Part shown: piece by piece, positions 16,726 through 25,382 of the stretch
How positions within the stretch are numbered: the stretch's first letter is position 1
How the letters are laid out: each line of letters opens with the position of its first letter
NCBI GenBank assembly: GCA_964535575.1
Contig: CAZHTC010000006.1
Location: 104,657 to 168,656 of the forward strand
From: JAGPCK01 sp964535575
GTDB taxonomy: Bacteria; Bacteroidota; Bacteroidia; UKL13-3
Length of the DNA stretch: 64,000 nt
Direction: 5' to 3'
The notes under the pieces: model-generated
Database searches by the model: none
Told to the model about the DNA's origin: nothing
The model's input: the letters and a program-made list of their open reading frames with translations, nothing else
Made by a program: the position numbers and the translations under genes

Positions 16726-18489
16726 TTACTCCACTACTACCTTGCTTCGAATGGTTTCGTTTTGTGACGATAGAATTGTAATCAGGTACATCCCTTTTGT
16801 AAGGCCTTTGGTGTTTACAGAAGTTGAGTTTCCTTCAAACTGAACCTGTTTTACCATTCGCCCGGTGTAATCGGTAAGGATAAATTGGTATTGTCCCTCT
16901 CTGGTTAATTCTATGGTGAAGGATTCCTTGGCAGGATTAGGATAAACAGCATACATGGTTGCCCAATCAAATTTACTCACGCTATTTGAACCACCGTTTA
17001 CCTCAAGGGTATCAAAAATGTATCGGGTGCAGTTTTGAGCAGTAAGTTTCGCCCGTATCACATAGGTTCCGATGCTATCGAACGTGTAATTCACCGAGTC
17101 TCCGCTGAGCACGGTTGAGTTGGCAGAATTAAACACATTGCCTTTGCAAATGGCCCATTCGGTAGCCGTAGCGGTTAATCCGTTTTGATTGATTTGTTGC
17201 AAACGTAAACGATACGATAAGTAGTTTAAGTAGAGCGGCTCAATCTTGTAGCTGGAAATACCCTTAACCATGATGCCTACCGATTGAATGGATAAACCAG
17301 CAACCGGACAGCTATTATCGGTAGCTTTAATGGTGAAGTAATAGGGCAGTGAACTGATTTGATGTGTGCCGGGAGTCCAGCAAAACGTTGCTGTGTCGTG
17401 TTGTATTAAATACGCATTGGTGTTTACGTTAGAGAAGGTTGCTTCCGGAATTCCCTTGTTCCAATCCAGTCGGGTGCTGTCCGGTTTGCTGGCAGCAGTA
17501 TCTTTATCTGAGGATCGGATATAAATACATTTCGGTTCGCCTGCACAGGCAGTAAACATAAACGGCCCGTTTTTACTGCCGTTTATTTCAACCTCCGGTT
17601 GTGTGTTGGGCGGGCAGTTATATACAAAAAACTGTGCGTCTCTGCGGGTGTAGCCTATTGATCTGTAAATGCCATTTATTTTTCGCCATTCTGTAACTTT
17701 AATAGCCAATACCGGTTTTTGTACTCCTATGGGGGTAAAATTCAAATCACCTGTAGTAGGGCTTAGGTAAAATCCGGCAGGAAAAGGCAATTGGGCATTA
17801 GGGAAACCTAAAAAATATAGAGGAACCAATTTGGAGTAGCCGGGATAAAAGGAATCAGGGGCATTGGGCCCAATAAGTGGTTCGGTGAGTTCAAAGGAAA
17901 GGGAATCGGAATCAACAAAACCATTATTGAAACGGTAAGGCTGCCCGGCACATGTAACCGCAATGGGTTCGTTAAGAATTTGCGGAGTACTATTATATGG
18001 AAACACACAACGGTCAAGACCTGCTTCAATAAAAAAGTTGGCCGGGCTCACATTCGTGATGTCGCTGTTGCGGCAACATTCGGAATAAGAAAAGTTGAGC
18101 CAGCAATAATTACTGTCGAGTCCTCCCGTCCAAAGGTTATTTACCCGCACAATGCCTTCAAAGCGGTTTTCTTCTATTCCAAAGGGAAAAATTCCACCCT
18201 CACATACACTTTTTTGGGATTTACAGGTGAAACTCACCGGGCGAACCAAAGTTCGGCTAAGCGTTATATCTCTCGCCAGAGAGGCTGGGGCTCCTACAGG
18301 ATAAATATGTACATTTGGGGAAGAATTAATTGGTATTCCATTACAATCCCGGTAGATACGCAAAGTAATTTTAAAACTGTCTTTTCCAAGGGATTTTATT
18401 TCTATATCACCACCTGCCATATGCGAAGCTCTTGTGGCAAAAGAGACAAGCAGGAGTAAAAAGATCAGAGTCCGATTAAATACGTTCAT
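16726..18489 (-). CDS. T9SS-secreted adhesin-like protein, paralog 3 (short form)
   Basis: 587 residues. Signal peptide MNVFNRTLIFLLLLVSF, then the shared domain starting SHMAGGDIEIKSLG with RIYRDCNGIP and CWLNFSYSECCRN. One or two further beta-rich segments follow (about 330-490), then a sorting domain starting YAVYPNPAKESF and ending RSKVVVE. It lacks the Ig-like array of paralog 2 and the PKD domain of both others. It could be the minimal form of the family. All three genes lie on the same strand with about 100 bp between them and no visible terminator inside the array, so they may be co-transcribed. Confidence 0.85.
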   Translation of the reverse strand: MNVFNRTLIFLLLLVSFATRASHMAGGDIEIKSLGKDSFKITLRIYRDCNGIPINSSPNVHIYPVGAPASLARDITLSRTLVRPVSFTCKSQKSVCEGGIFPFGIEENRFEGIVRVNNLWTGGLDSNYCWLNFSYSECCRNSDITNVSPANFFIEAGLDRCVFPYNSTPQILNEPIAVTCAGQPYRFNNGFVDSDSLSFELTEPLIGPNAPDSFYPGYSKLVPLYFLGFPNAQLPFPAGFYLSPTTGDLNFTPIGVQKPVLAIKVTEWRKINGIYRSIGYTRRDAQFFVYNCPPNTQPEVEINGSKNGPFMFTACAGEPKCIYIRSSDKDTAASKPDSTRLDWNKGIPEATFSNVNTNAYLIQHDTATFCWTPGTHQISSLPYYFTIKATDNSCPVAGLSIQSVGIMVKGISSYKIEPLYLNYLSYRLRLQQINQNGLTATATEWAICKGNVFNSANSTVLSGDSVNYTFDSIGTYVIRAKLTAQNCTRYIFDTLEVNGGSNSVSKFDWATMYAVYPNPAKESFTIELTREGQYQFILTDYTGRMVKQVQFEGNSTSVNTKGLTKGMYLITILSSQNETIRSKVVVE

Positions 18490-18591
18490 ACGAGGGCTTA
18501 AATTAAGTTTATAAAAATAAGAAACTTCCGCTTACCTGTCGGTAAGATATTCTATATAGACGCTAAAGACGAGAAAAGGTTGCAACAAAAA

Positions 18592-19665
18592 CTAGGCTCT
18601 GGCTGCAGCCTTCAGGTGGTGCACATGCGAACGTACCGCCTGCATAAAAGTGGGGTACTCGTTGTAGGTAACCCCAAACTCCTTACAGGTTTCGCGCACA
18701 AACTGGCTGATGGCAGGATAGTGAACATGACTTATTTTTGGAAACAGGTGATGTTCTACCTGAAAATTCAAACCGCCCGTAAACCAGCGCAAAAAAGCAC
18801 TTTGGGTAGAAAAGTTTACCGTAGTTTTTATCTGGTGCACGGCCCACTCGTCTTCTATCTTATTATTAACCGGATTGGGTTCAGGAAATTCAGCCGATTC
18901 AACCACATGGGCTAATTGAAAAACTACACTAATGGTAAGTCCGCATACAAAAATGATAATGGCATATCCGGTAAGTGTTGGGCCCACACCGGCCACCATC
19001 ATGGGTATTACAAGGGCGATGAAAATATAAAACAGCTTAGTGGCCCAAAATCCGAAATGCTCTTTTACATCCATTTTGCGTACAGCAATGGTTCCTATTT
19101 TACGACTGAAATATTTTTGGAAATCCATCCAGAAAACCCAGAAGAAATAAGTTGTTCCGTAAAGAATCACCCAATACACATGTTGAAATTTATGAAACCA
19201 GTATTTGGGCTGTTGCTCATTCACTCTGAAAAAAGGTTTGATATCAATATCATCATCCATGCCCTCAATATTGGTGTAGGAGTGGTGAATCAGATTATGT
19301 TTAATCTTCCACATGTAGCTGCTGCCACCCATAAAATTCAAGCTGATGGCCATGAGTTCGTTTACTACTTTGTTTTTTGAATAACTTCCGTGTGCTCCAT
19401 CGTGCATAATATTGAAGCCCATAGCAGCCATGGTAAAGCCAAGTATCACACATAGCACAGCGGCCAGCCAAGCCTGAGGAGTAAAAAACACCAGTGTAAC
19501 ATATAGGGTAATAGCCAGCACGGCAAGGGTAATGGTTTTGCTGTACAGACTGAAATTACCTGTAGGTTCTATTTTATTGGTGGTAAAATAGTTTTCAACT
19601 TTCGCTTTCAGTGAATCGAAAAATGGGCTGTATTTGTTGTTGAACGTGATGCGTTGTGCGGCCAT
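18592..19665 (-). CDS. Membrane fatty acid desaturase (acyl-CoA / front-end type)
   Basis: 357 residues, a usual length. The three histidine boxes that bind the di-iron site are present: HDGAH at 88-92, HNLIHH at 123-128 and QVEHH at 302-306. The QxxHH third box is typical of linoleoyl-CoA/front-end-type desaturases. Hydrophobic segments at about 44-82, 165-180 and 208-250 place it in the inner membrane, where it would introduce double bonds into acyl chains and adjust membrane fluidity. No fused cytochrome b5 domain is seen, so a separate electron donor is needed. ATG 19665 begins the conserved N-terminus. Exact regioselectivity cannot be read from sequence. Confidence 0.9.
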   Translation of the reverse strand: MAAQRITFNNKYSPFFDSLKAKVENYFTTNKIEPTGNFSLYSKTITLAVLAITLYVTLVFFTPQAWLAAVLCVILGFTMAAMGFNIMHDGAHGSYSKNKVVNELMAISLNFMGGSSYMWKIKHNLIHHSYTNIEGMDDDIDIKPFFRVNEQQPKYWFHKFQHVYWVILYGTTYFFWVFWMDFQKYFSRKIGTIAVRKMDVKEHFGFWATKLFYIFIALVIPMMVAGVGPTLTGYAIIIFVCGLTISVVFQLAHVVESAEFPEPNPVNNKIEDEWAVHQIKTTVNFSTQSAFLRWFTGGLNFQVEHHLFPKISHVHYPAISQFVRETCKEFGVTYNEYPTFMQAVRSHVHHLKAAARA

Positions 19666-19783
19666 GAAACAAAAAAATTAGTATAAAAAAATGCGGTTGC
19701 AATATCCCGCTTTATTTCGCAAAAATCAATGACAATTGTCACACCAGGAAATGCTGAAAGATGCTGATAACGTATTATTTAGT

Positions 19784-20845
19784 TTAACTCATCCGGGCCT
19801 CAGGATGTTTTTTATTAGCCAATTGTCCGCAGGCAGCGTCAATATCTTTTCCCCGACTCCTGCGCACTTTAGTTATTATTCCGTTTCGTTCAAGGAAGGC
19901 GCAAAAGCGATTAATTTTATCGGCATCCGCTTTTTGAAACTCGCCCGCATCAATGGGATTGTATTCAATGATGTTTACTTTGCTTGGTACTTTTTTACAA
20001 AAAGCCAGCAGTTCTTTTGCATCTTCTATGCTGTCATTAAAATCGCGGAAGGCAATGTATTCAAAGGTTACCCGGTTGCGTGTTTTGTTGTAGTAGTATT
20101 GCAGGGCTTCGGTGAGTGCTTCCAGGTTATTGCTTTCGTTAATGGGCATGATGCGGTCTCGTTTTACATCATTGGCGGCATGCAACGAAACGGCAAGGTT
20201 AAATTTAACCTCATCATCACCCAGTTTTTTAATCATTTTGGCAATGCCCGCGGTTGAAACTGTAATGCGGTCGGGCGACATATGCAGCCCTTCTTCACCG
20301 CAAATTTTTTCAATGGCAAGTAATACGTTGTTGTAGTTAAGGAGGGGCTCACCCATGCCCATAAACACAATATTGGTAAGTGGTTTTTGATAATGTAACT
20401 CCGCTTGATTTCGGATTTGAACCACTTCATCATAAATTTCATCCGGATGAAGGTTGCGTTTGCGGTCAAGTTTTCCGGTGGCACAAAATGTACAGGTAAG
20501 ACTGCAACCTACCTGTGAGGATACACAGGCAGTCATTCGTTTATCAGTTGGAATTAAAACCCCTTCAACCAGTTCTCCGTCAAAAAGTTTAAAGGTGCTT
20601 TTGATGGTTCGGTCGGCACTTACTTGTTTTTCATCAACGGTAAGCGCGTTTATCACATAATGTTCTTTTAGCCAATCGCGGGTTGATTTTGAAAGGTTGC
20701 TCATTTCGTCAAATGAGGTACACGATTTTTTCCAGAGCCATTCATATACCTGTGCCCCGCGAAAAGCTTTGTCGCCATTTTGCACAAAGGCATTTTTTAA
20801 CTCCTCTTTTGAATGGGTTCGTATATCAATAAGGGTCTTACTCAC
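19784..20845 (-). CDS. rlmN: 23S rRNA (adenine2503-C2) / tRNA methyltransferase RlmN
   Basis: 353 residues from a GTG start. It is a radical SAM enzyme that methylates C2 of A2503 in 23S rRNA and A37 in some tRNAs. The [4Fe-4S]-binding CxxxCxxC motif is at Cys114, Cys118 and Cys121 (CSLTCTFC), and the second catalytic cysteine is in DIDAACGQLA near the C-terminus. The frame is open to another GTG at 20896. I choose 20845 because the RlmN core (TLIDIRTHSKEELK) begins there and because a perfect -7 element lies between the two candidates, at 20850-20857. That would make the mRNA leaderless or nearly so. Confidence 0.92.
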   Translation of the reverse strand: MSKTLIDIRTHSKEELKNAFVQNGDKAFRGAQVYEWLWKKSCTSFDEMSNLSKSTRDWLKEHYVINALTVDEKQVSADRTIKSTFKLFDGELVEGVLIPTDKRMTACVSSQVGCSLTCTFCATGKLDRKRNLHPDEIYDEVVQIRNQAELHYQKPLTNIVFMGMGEPLLNYNNVLLAIEKICGEEGLHMSPDRITVSTAGIAKMIKKLGDDEVKFNLAVSLHAANDVKRDRIMPINESNNLEALTEALQYYYNKTRNRVTFEYIAFRDFNDSIEDAKELLAFCKKVPSKVNIIEYNPIDAGEFQKADADKINRFCAFLERNGIITKVRRSRGKDIDAACGQLANKKHPEARMS

Positions 20846-20849
20846 ACGG

Positions 20850-20857
20850 CAAAGATA
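20850..20857 (-). promoter_or_regulatory. -7 promoter element of rlmN
   Basis: TATCTTTG on the minus strand matches TAnnTTTG. Only 4 bases separate it from GTG 20845, which rules out the upstream GTG as the start if this promoter is used. Confidence 0.5.
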
Positions 20858-20967
20858 ACCCGATTCACCGGTTTTTTCCGGTAATGATTTGCCCACGTTC
20901 TTTAAGCAGATCAGAGGAAAAGGAAGGATAAAATCTTTGAGTTACTAAATTTTAGAATTAGTTCGTC

Positions 20968-22128
20968 TTAATATTTGAACTCGCCAAACCCAGAGCGAAT
21001 AGTAAGCTCATTTTTATCACTCGCTTCCACATGCCCCACTATTTGTGCATCCACCCCAAATCCGGTACTTACGCAAATCAGGTCATCGGCAATTTCTGCA
21101 GGCACATACAGTTCCATGCGGTGTCCCATATTAAACGTGCGGTACATTTCTTTCCATCCGGTTCCCGACTGGGCCTGTATCATATCAAACAGCGGGGGAA
21201 CAGGGAACAGGTTGTCTTTTATCACATGAACGTTATCGGTAAAATGCAGCACTTTGGTTTGTCCTCCTCCACTGCAATGCACCATGCCGTGAATTTGGGA
21301 GCGGTAGTGTTCCAGCATGCGTTGTATTATTGGGGCGTAGGTGCGGGTAGGAGCCAATATAAGTTGACCCGCATTAACCGGTGCATTTTTCCAAGTATCG
21401 GTAAGTTTTAACTGTCCCGAATAAACCAGTTCTTCAGGCACCATTGCATCATAACTCTCGGGGTATTTTTGCGCATACAATTTAGCAAGCACATCATGGC
21501 GCGCACTTGTGAGCCCGTTGCTGCCCATACCTCCATTGTAATTTTCTTCGTATTGTGCCTTACCATATGAGGCAAGCCCCACAATCACATCGCCTGGCTG
21601 AATGCGGTGGTTGCTTATCACGTCACCGCGTTTCATTCGGGCAGTAACGGTGCTGTCAACAATAATGGTTCTCACCAAATCGCCCACATCGGCAGTTTCT
21701 CCTCCGGTAGAGTAAATTTCGATACCGTAGTTTCTCATTTTTTCAAGAAACTCCTCAGTTCCGTTTATTATTTCGGCAATTACTTCTCCGGGAATAAGGT
21801 TTTTATTACGGCCAATGGTTGATGAAAGCAACATGGGCCCGGTGCAACCCACACATAATAAATCATCGGTATTCATCACAATAGCGTCCTGCGCAATTCC
21901 TTTCCACACACTCAGGTCGCCTGTTTCTTTCCAGTATAAATAGGCAAGAGACGATTTGGTTCCTGCACCATCGGCATGCATCACCACGCAATGGCTTTCG
22001 TCACCGCTCAGGGTGTCGGGTACTATTTTGCAAAAGGCTTTGGGGAAAAGTCCTTTGTCAATATGTTTGATGGCGTTGTGAACGTCTTCTTTCTGTGAGG
22101 AAACCCCTCGCTTGGCATAACGGTCCAT
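20968..22128 (-). CDS. purM: Phosphoribosylformylglycinamidine cyclo-ligase (AIR synthase)
   Basis: 386 residues starting MDRYAKRGVSSQKEDVH. It catalyses ATP-dependent ring closure of FGAM to AIR, step five of purine synthesis, in the cytoplasm. The Bacteroidota-type PurM features are present: HADGAGTKSSLAY near the N-terminus, DAIVMNTDDLLCVG, STGGETADVGDL, and CSGGGQTKVLHF in the C-terminal AIRS domain. It is somewhat longer than the ~345-residue E. coli enzyme, as is common in this phylum. ATG 22128 is preferred over an in-frame start 21 bases upstream because it follows a -7 element by 9 bases. purL is in the same window but 36 kb away, so the pathway genes are scattered. Confidence 0.93.
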   Translation of the reverse strand: MDRYAKRGVSSQKEDVHNAIKHIDKGLFPKAFCKIVPDTLSGDESHCVVMHADGAGTKSSLAYLYWKETGDLSVWKGIAQDAIVMNTDDLLCVGCTGPMLLSSTIGRNKNLIPGEVIAEIINGTEEFLEKMRNYGIEIYSTGGETADVGDLVRTIIVDSTVTARMKRGDVISNHRIQPGDVIVGLASYGKAQYEENYNGGMGSNGLTSARHDVLAKLYAQKYPESYDAMVPEELVYSGQLKLTDTWKNAPVNAGQLILAPTRTYAPIIQRMLEHYRSQIHGMVHCSGGGQTKVLHFTDNVHVIKDNLFPVPPLFDMIQAQSGTGWKEMYRTFNMGHRMELYVPAEIADDLICVSTGFGVDAQIVGHVEASDKNELTIRSGFGEFKY

Positions 22129-22137
22129 GTGTGGGGT

Positions 22138-22145
22138 CAAAGGTA
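22138..22145 (-). promoter_or_regulatory. -7 promoter element of purM
   Basis: TACCTTTG on the minus strand, 9 bases upstream of ATG 22128; a very short leader is expected. Confidence 0.55.
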
Positions 22146-22196
22146 ACAAAAAGTGTGTAGGGTAAAAAACCCGAAGTGCTTAGTGATTTGTGTTTG

Positions 22197-22562
22197 TTAC
22201 ATAAAGTAGCGGGTGTAAATAAAATAAGCTGCCACGGCAATCAGTACGATATAGGCAAACTTGAAAATTTTATCTACAAACCATGCCAGCACAAACATGC
22301 CTCCTACCAGGAAAGAGCCCCCAGCGGTAAATAGCAAAAAATTATTGTAATCTTTGAGCACTACACTAATTCCTCCTTCAATCTGTGCATCGGCTTTAGC
22401 CATCCATTTTTCTACATTGCCAAAAGGATGACGGGGCGGTTTGTGAAGTTGGGTAATCTCAATATACTCCCGTGTTGCCAGAAAGCATACACTGGCGGCT
22501 ACAAGAAAAATAATCACACTGATAATCTTGTTCGTGATCGGGTTTACTACTTTATTTCCCAT
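22197..22562 (-). CDS. Small membrane protein of unknown function
   Basis: 121 residues from ATG 22562 (MGNKVVNPITNK). Three hydrophobic segments are visible: about residues 12-28, 73-95 and 98-117. A soluble loop of about 40 residues (EITQLHKPPRHPFGNVEKW) sits between the first and second. I do not recognise a family. It follows the MORN-repeat gene on the same strand with a gap of about 59 bp, so it may be the last gene of the OmpA-MORN operon. The frame is open upstream to 22619, but those codons have no homology-like features and overlap the leader. Confidence 0.6.
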   Translation of the reverse strand: MGNKVVNPITNKIISVIIFLVAASVCFLATREYIEITQLHKPPRHPFGNVEKWMAKADAQIEGGISVVLKDYNNFLLFTAGGSFLVGGMFVLAWFVDKIFKFAYIVLIAVAAYFIYTRYFM

Positions 22563-22621
22563 AAAAAGATTGGTTTGGTTAAGAGCAAATCTAAAAAAAA
22601 TAATTGAAGTAACCTGCAAAA

Positions 22622-23278
22622 CTACTGCACAAATTTGTCATTGTTCCAAAGTCCGTCCTGCAGCAGTTTACCCTGCGAATTATACAGTTTTCCTTTGCCG
22701 TGGCGTTTGGCTTCTTCAAACATACCTATGTAGTAGTCTCCGTTTTTCCAGATGTATTTCCCTTTTCCGTTAAACCGGTCGTTTTTCCATTGGCCTTCGT
22801 ATTTTTCACCTGCTTTGGTGATAGCAATACCATATCCGGTGCGTTGATTATCGGTAAAATTCCCTTCATAGGTATTGCCGTTTTCATAGAGGGCTTTGCC
22901 CTTTCCATTGGCTTTTCCGTTTTCAATTTCGCCTTCGTAGGTAAACCAAAAACCCTGAACCGACTGCAGCCTGAGCGTGCCTTTTTCTTTTTCGGTTTGT
23001 TGTATGGCACTTGTAGTGTCTCTGCCATCGTTTTTAGTATCGTTCACCACAGGTGAGGACGAGAAAGTATCGGGAGGAAGCGTGTCGGGCTGTTCTGTTT
23101 GAGTGGCATTTGAATCAGCAATAAAGGGAATGGAATCGGAAGTTGTGGAAACCTTTGTTGACTTAACAGGTAAATCAAACAGGTAATAGAAGAGTCCGGT
23201 TCCGGCTGATAAAAGCAGGATTATCAATATAACTACGTTCCATTTGCGTTTATGTTCTCCGGCAGCTTCTTCTACCAC
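22622..23278 (-). CDS. Membrane-anchored MORN-repeat protein
   Basis: 218 residues. An N-terminal basic stretch (HKRKW) and one transmembrane helix (about residues 15-35) are followed by a Ser/Thr/Asp-rich linker. Then come about five MORN repeats from residue 108 on (YEGEIENGKANGKGK, YEGNFTDNQRTGYG, YEGQWKNDRFNGKGK, YIGMFEEAKRHGKGK). MORN repeats form extended beta-hairpin scaffolds; in bacteria their partners are mostly unknown. The start is a GTG at 23276-23278: a stop lies four codons upstream and no ATG fits. The upstream OmpA gene ends 5 bp before it, so translation is probably coupled, suggesting an envelope role with that protein. Confidence 0.8.
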   Translation of the reverse strand: MVEEAAGEHKRKWNVVILIILLLSAGTGLFYYLFDLPVKSTKVSTTSDSIPFIADSNATQTEQPDTLPPDTFSSSPVVNDTKNDGRDTTSAIQQTEKEKGTLRLQSVQGFWFTYEGEIENGKANGKGKALYENGNTYEGNFTDNQRTGYGIAITKAGEKYEGQWKNDRFNGKGKYIWKNGDYYIGMFEEAKRHGKGKLYNSQGKLLQDGLWNNDKFVQ

Positions 23279-23283
23279 GCGTA

Positions 23284-25236
23284 TTATTTATTAAAGTCGG
23301 TTGTTAATACTCTGAAAGTAGTGCGTCTGTTTTGCTGATGCTGTTCTTCGGTACAATCTACTCCGTCAATGCAATCGTTCACAAGCCGGGTTTCGCCATA
23401 GCCCACAGCCGTCATTCGTTTTTTATCAATACCTTTTTGTACCAGGTAATCTACACAAGCCTGTGCCCGTTTTTGCGAAAGCGAAAGGTTGTATTTGGCA
23501 TCGGCACGGCTATCGGTGTGGGAGGCAATTTCAATGGTGATGGCGGGATTAAGTTGCATGATTTTAACCAACGAATCAAGTACTGTTTTTGATTCAGGCC
23601 TTAAATCATATTTATCTACATCGTAGTAAATGCCTTTCAATGTAATTTCCTGTTCGGGGGCAGGAAGGGGTTCAAGCAAAATATTCAGTTCAAGAGTGCT
23701 GTCATTTTTCATGTTGCTTGTGTTAATCCGGTACTCGCTACTGCTGAAATAGTTTTCGAATGTCGATACCAGACTGAACAGGTTATTATATGGCAACTCC
23801 TGAATAAATTCGCCTTTATCATCTGTTTTAAGTATAACCAGCGGTTTGTTGTTGCCTGTTGTTATGGCCACCTTAGCCATAGGTAGGGGTGATTTCATTT
23901 CCTTATCGATCACTTTTCCCTTTACCATGAAAATATAAGGTTTAATACTGATTGAATAAATATCGTCATCGCCCATTCCGTTTTGCCGGTTAGAGCAGAA
24001 ATAAGCAATCACACCACCGGGAGTTATATTTTTATGTCCGGGAATAAAGGTGATTCCAAAATCGTCTCCTCCCGAGTTCACCGGTGATTTCATATTCTCG
24101 GCCTTGCTCCATTTACCATTCGTTTCAACCGAGGTAAAAATATCCAGTCCGCCCATTCCCAAATGTCCTTTTGACGAAAAATACAAAACCCCGTCAGCAC
24201 CTATTGCCGGAAACATATCATCATCAAACGTATTGATATTTGGCCCCAGATTTTGCGGCTTTCCCCACTGGTCGGTGCTTTTATTGTAACTTACCGAATA
24301 AATATCTTTTTCACCAAAACCACCTTTCATATCCGATGAAAAATAAAGTGTTTTTCCATCTGACGAAAAAGCGGGATGTCCGCACGAAAAGGAATCACTG
24401 CAAAAGGGAAGGGGCTGGGGGTTTGACCAGCTTCCGTTTACCAGCGAACTGGAATAAATTTTACAGGTAACTTCTTTGCCCGAAGCCCCGTTACACTGAG
24501 TGTACAGCAGCTGCGTTCCGGTTGAATCTACCCATATGGTTCCTTCGTTTTCGGGCGTATTAACGGTTCCTTTTAAAATAACCGGTTTTTGAAAACCGGC
24601 ATTAGTCATTGTGGCTTCAAATAAATCGGAGCATTTTTGTCCTGTCCATTCAAAAATCTGATTTCCGGTTGCCTCGGGCCTTGATGAACTGAAATAAATT
24701 TTGGTTCCTGAAACATACGGACTGTAATCGGAATTGGTGGAATTAACCGATGTTACGTTGGTTACAGCATAGCGGGTGGGGCTGGCTTTCCATTTTTTTG
24801 CTTCAGCACACGATTGCTGTGCCAGTTTCCCCTTAGGATCTTTGGGTTTTTCAAATGAATAATCGTAGAACCTTCGGGCGGCATCGTCATACTGTTCAAA
24901 ATATTTTAAACACTCGCCATATAAATATAAAATGTCGGGGTTGGGGTATTGTGTATTTACCAGTTGCTCGAACCATTTAATGGCTTGTTTAAGGTTATTG
25001 GATTTGATATAACTTAATCCGGCCATATAGGCCATGTCGTTTTGCTTTTCAGGGTCCTTAATTTTTTCGAAAAGTTTTTTGTACAGCATGGCAGCCGTAT
25101 TGTAACGCTTGGCGTTAAACGTTTCCTGCGCCCGCTGAATCTCGTAATCAAGCGGAGTTACAGGGGCAGTTTGGGCGAAAATCGTTTGAATAAAACAACT
25201 GCTGCCGAGTAAAATTAAAAACAGTACTTTTTTCAT
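23284..25236 (-). CDS. TPR / beta-propeller / OmpA periplasmic protein (PorE-like architecture)
   Basis: 650 residues from ATG 25236 (MKKVLFLILLGSS), with a signal peptidase I-type signal ending IFAQ and no lipobox. In order: TPR-like helices (about 30-130), a WD40-like/PD40 propeller (about 155-405, with blades such as SSDGKTLYFSSD and GADGVLYFSS), a carboxypeptidase-regulatory-like domain (about 410-510), and an OmpA peptidoglycan-binding domain (about 535-645; HTDSRADAKYNLSLSQKRA). PorE of the T9SS has this domain order. A GTG 9 bases upstream is also open, but ATG gives the better signal peptide. It is a paralog of the next gene and heads an apparent operon with the MORN protein. Confidence 0.85.
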   Translation of the reverse strand: MKKVLFLILLGSSCFIQTIFAQTAPVTPLDYEIQRAQETFNAKRYNTAAMLYKKLFEKIKDPEKQNDMAYMAGLSYIKSNNLKQAIKWFEQLVNTQYPNPDILYLYGECLKYFEQYDDAARRFYDYSFEKPKDPKGKLAQQSCAEAKKWKASPTRYAVTNVTSVNSTNSDYSPYVSGTKIYFSSSRPEATGNQIFEWTGQKCSDLFEATMTNAGFQKPVILKGTVNTPENEGTIWVDSTGTQLLYTQCNGASGKEVTCKIYSSSLVNGSWSNPQPLPFCSDSFSCGHPAFSSDGKTLYFSSDMKGGFGEKDIYSVSYNKSTDQWGKPQNLGPNINTFDDDMFPAIGADGVLYFSSKGHLGMGGLDIFTSVETNGKWSKAENMKSPVNSGGDDFGITFIPGHKNITPGGVIAYFCSNRQNGMGDDDIYSISIKPYIFMVKGKVIDKEMKSPLPMAKVAITTGNNKPLVILKTDDKGEFIQELPYNNLFSLVSTFENYFSSSEYRINTSNMKNDSTLELNILLEPLPAPEQEITLKGIYYDVDKYDLRPESKTVLDSLVKIMQLNPAITIEIASHTDSRADAKYNLSLSQKRAQACVDYLVQKGIDKKRMTAVGYGETRLVNDCIDGVDCTEEQHQQNRRTTFRVLTTDFNK

Positions 25237-25298
25237 GAACCTCACTTGTTACAAACCCCATCTGTGCATAAAAAATTGCCTTTGATGATTTTAAAATT

Positions 25299-25306
25299 CA
25301 AAGATA
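25299..25306 (-). promoter_or_regulatory. -7 promoter element of the TPR/propeller/OmpA gene
   Basis: TATCTTTG on the minus strand, giving a leader of about 55-60 bases to ATG 25236. It lies between the neighbour's terminator and this gene, so the two paralogs are separately transcribed. Confidence 0.55.
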
Positions 25307-25334
25307 ACCGAAATATACCTCATGAAATAATAAC

Positions 25335-25373
25335 AATAAAAAACCCCCATGGGTTGCATGAGGGTTTTTTATT
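25335..25373 (-). terminator. Terminator of the PorE-like lipoprotein gene
   Basis: 12-bp stem AATAAAAAACCC/GGGTTTTTTATT with an inner CATG/CATG pairing; T-rich on the minus strand just after the stop at 25383. Confidence 0.85.
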
Positions 25374-25382
25374 GATTTCTTT

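Noticed and set aside
17980..18459. 159-codon open frame opposite paralog 3
   Set aside because: It lies fully antisense to a gene with signal peptide, conserved domain and sorting domain; its translation has no recognisable features.
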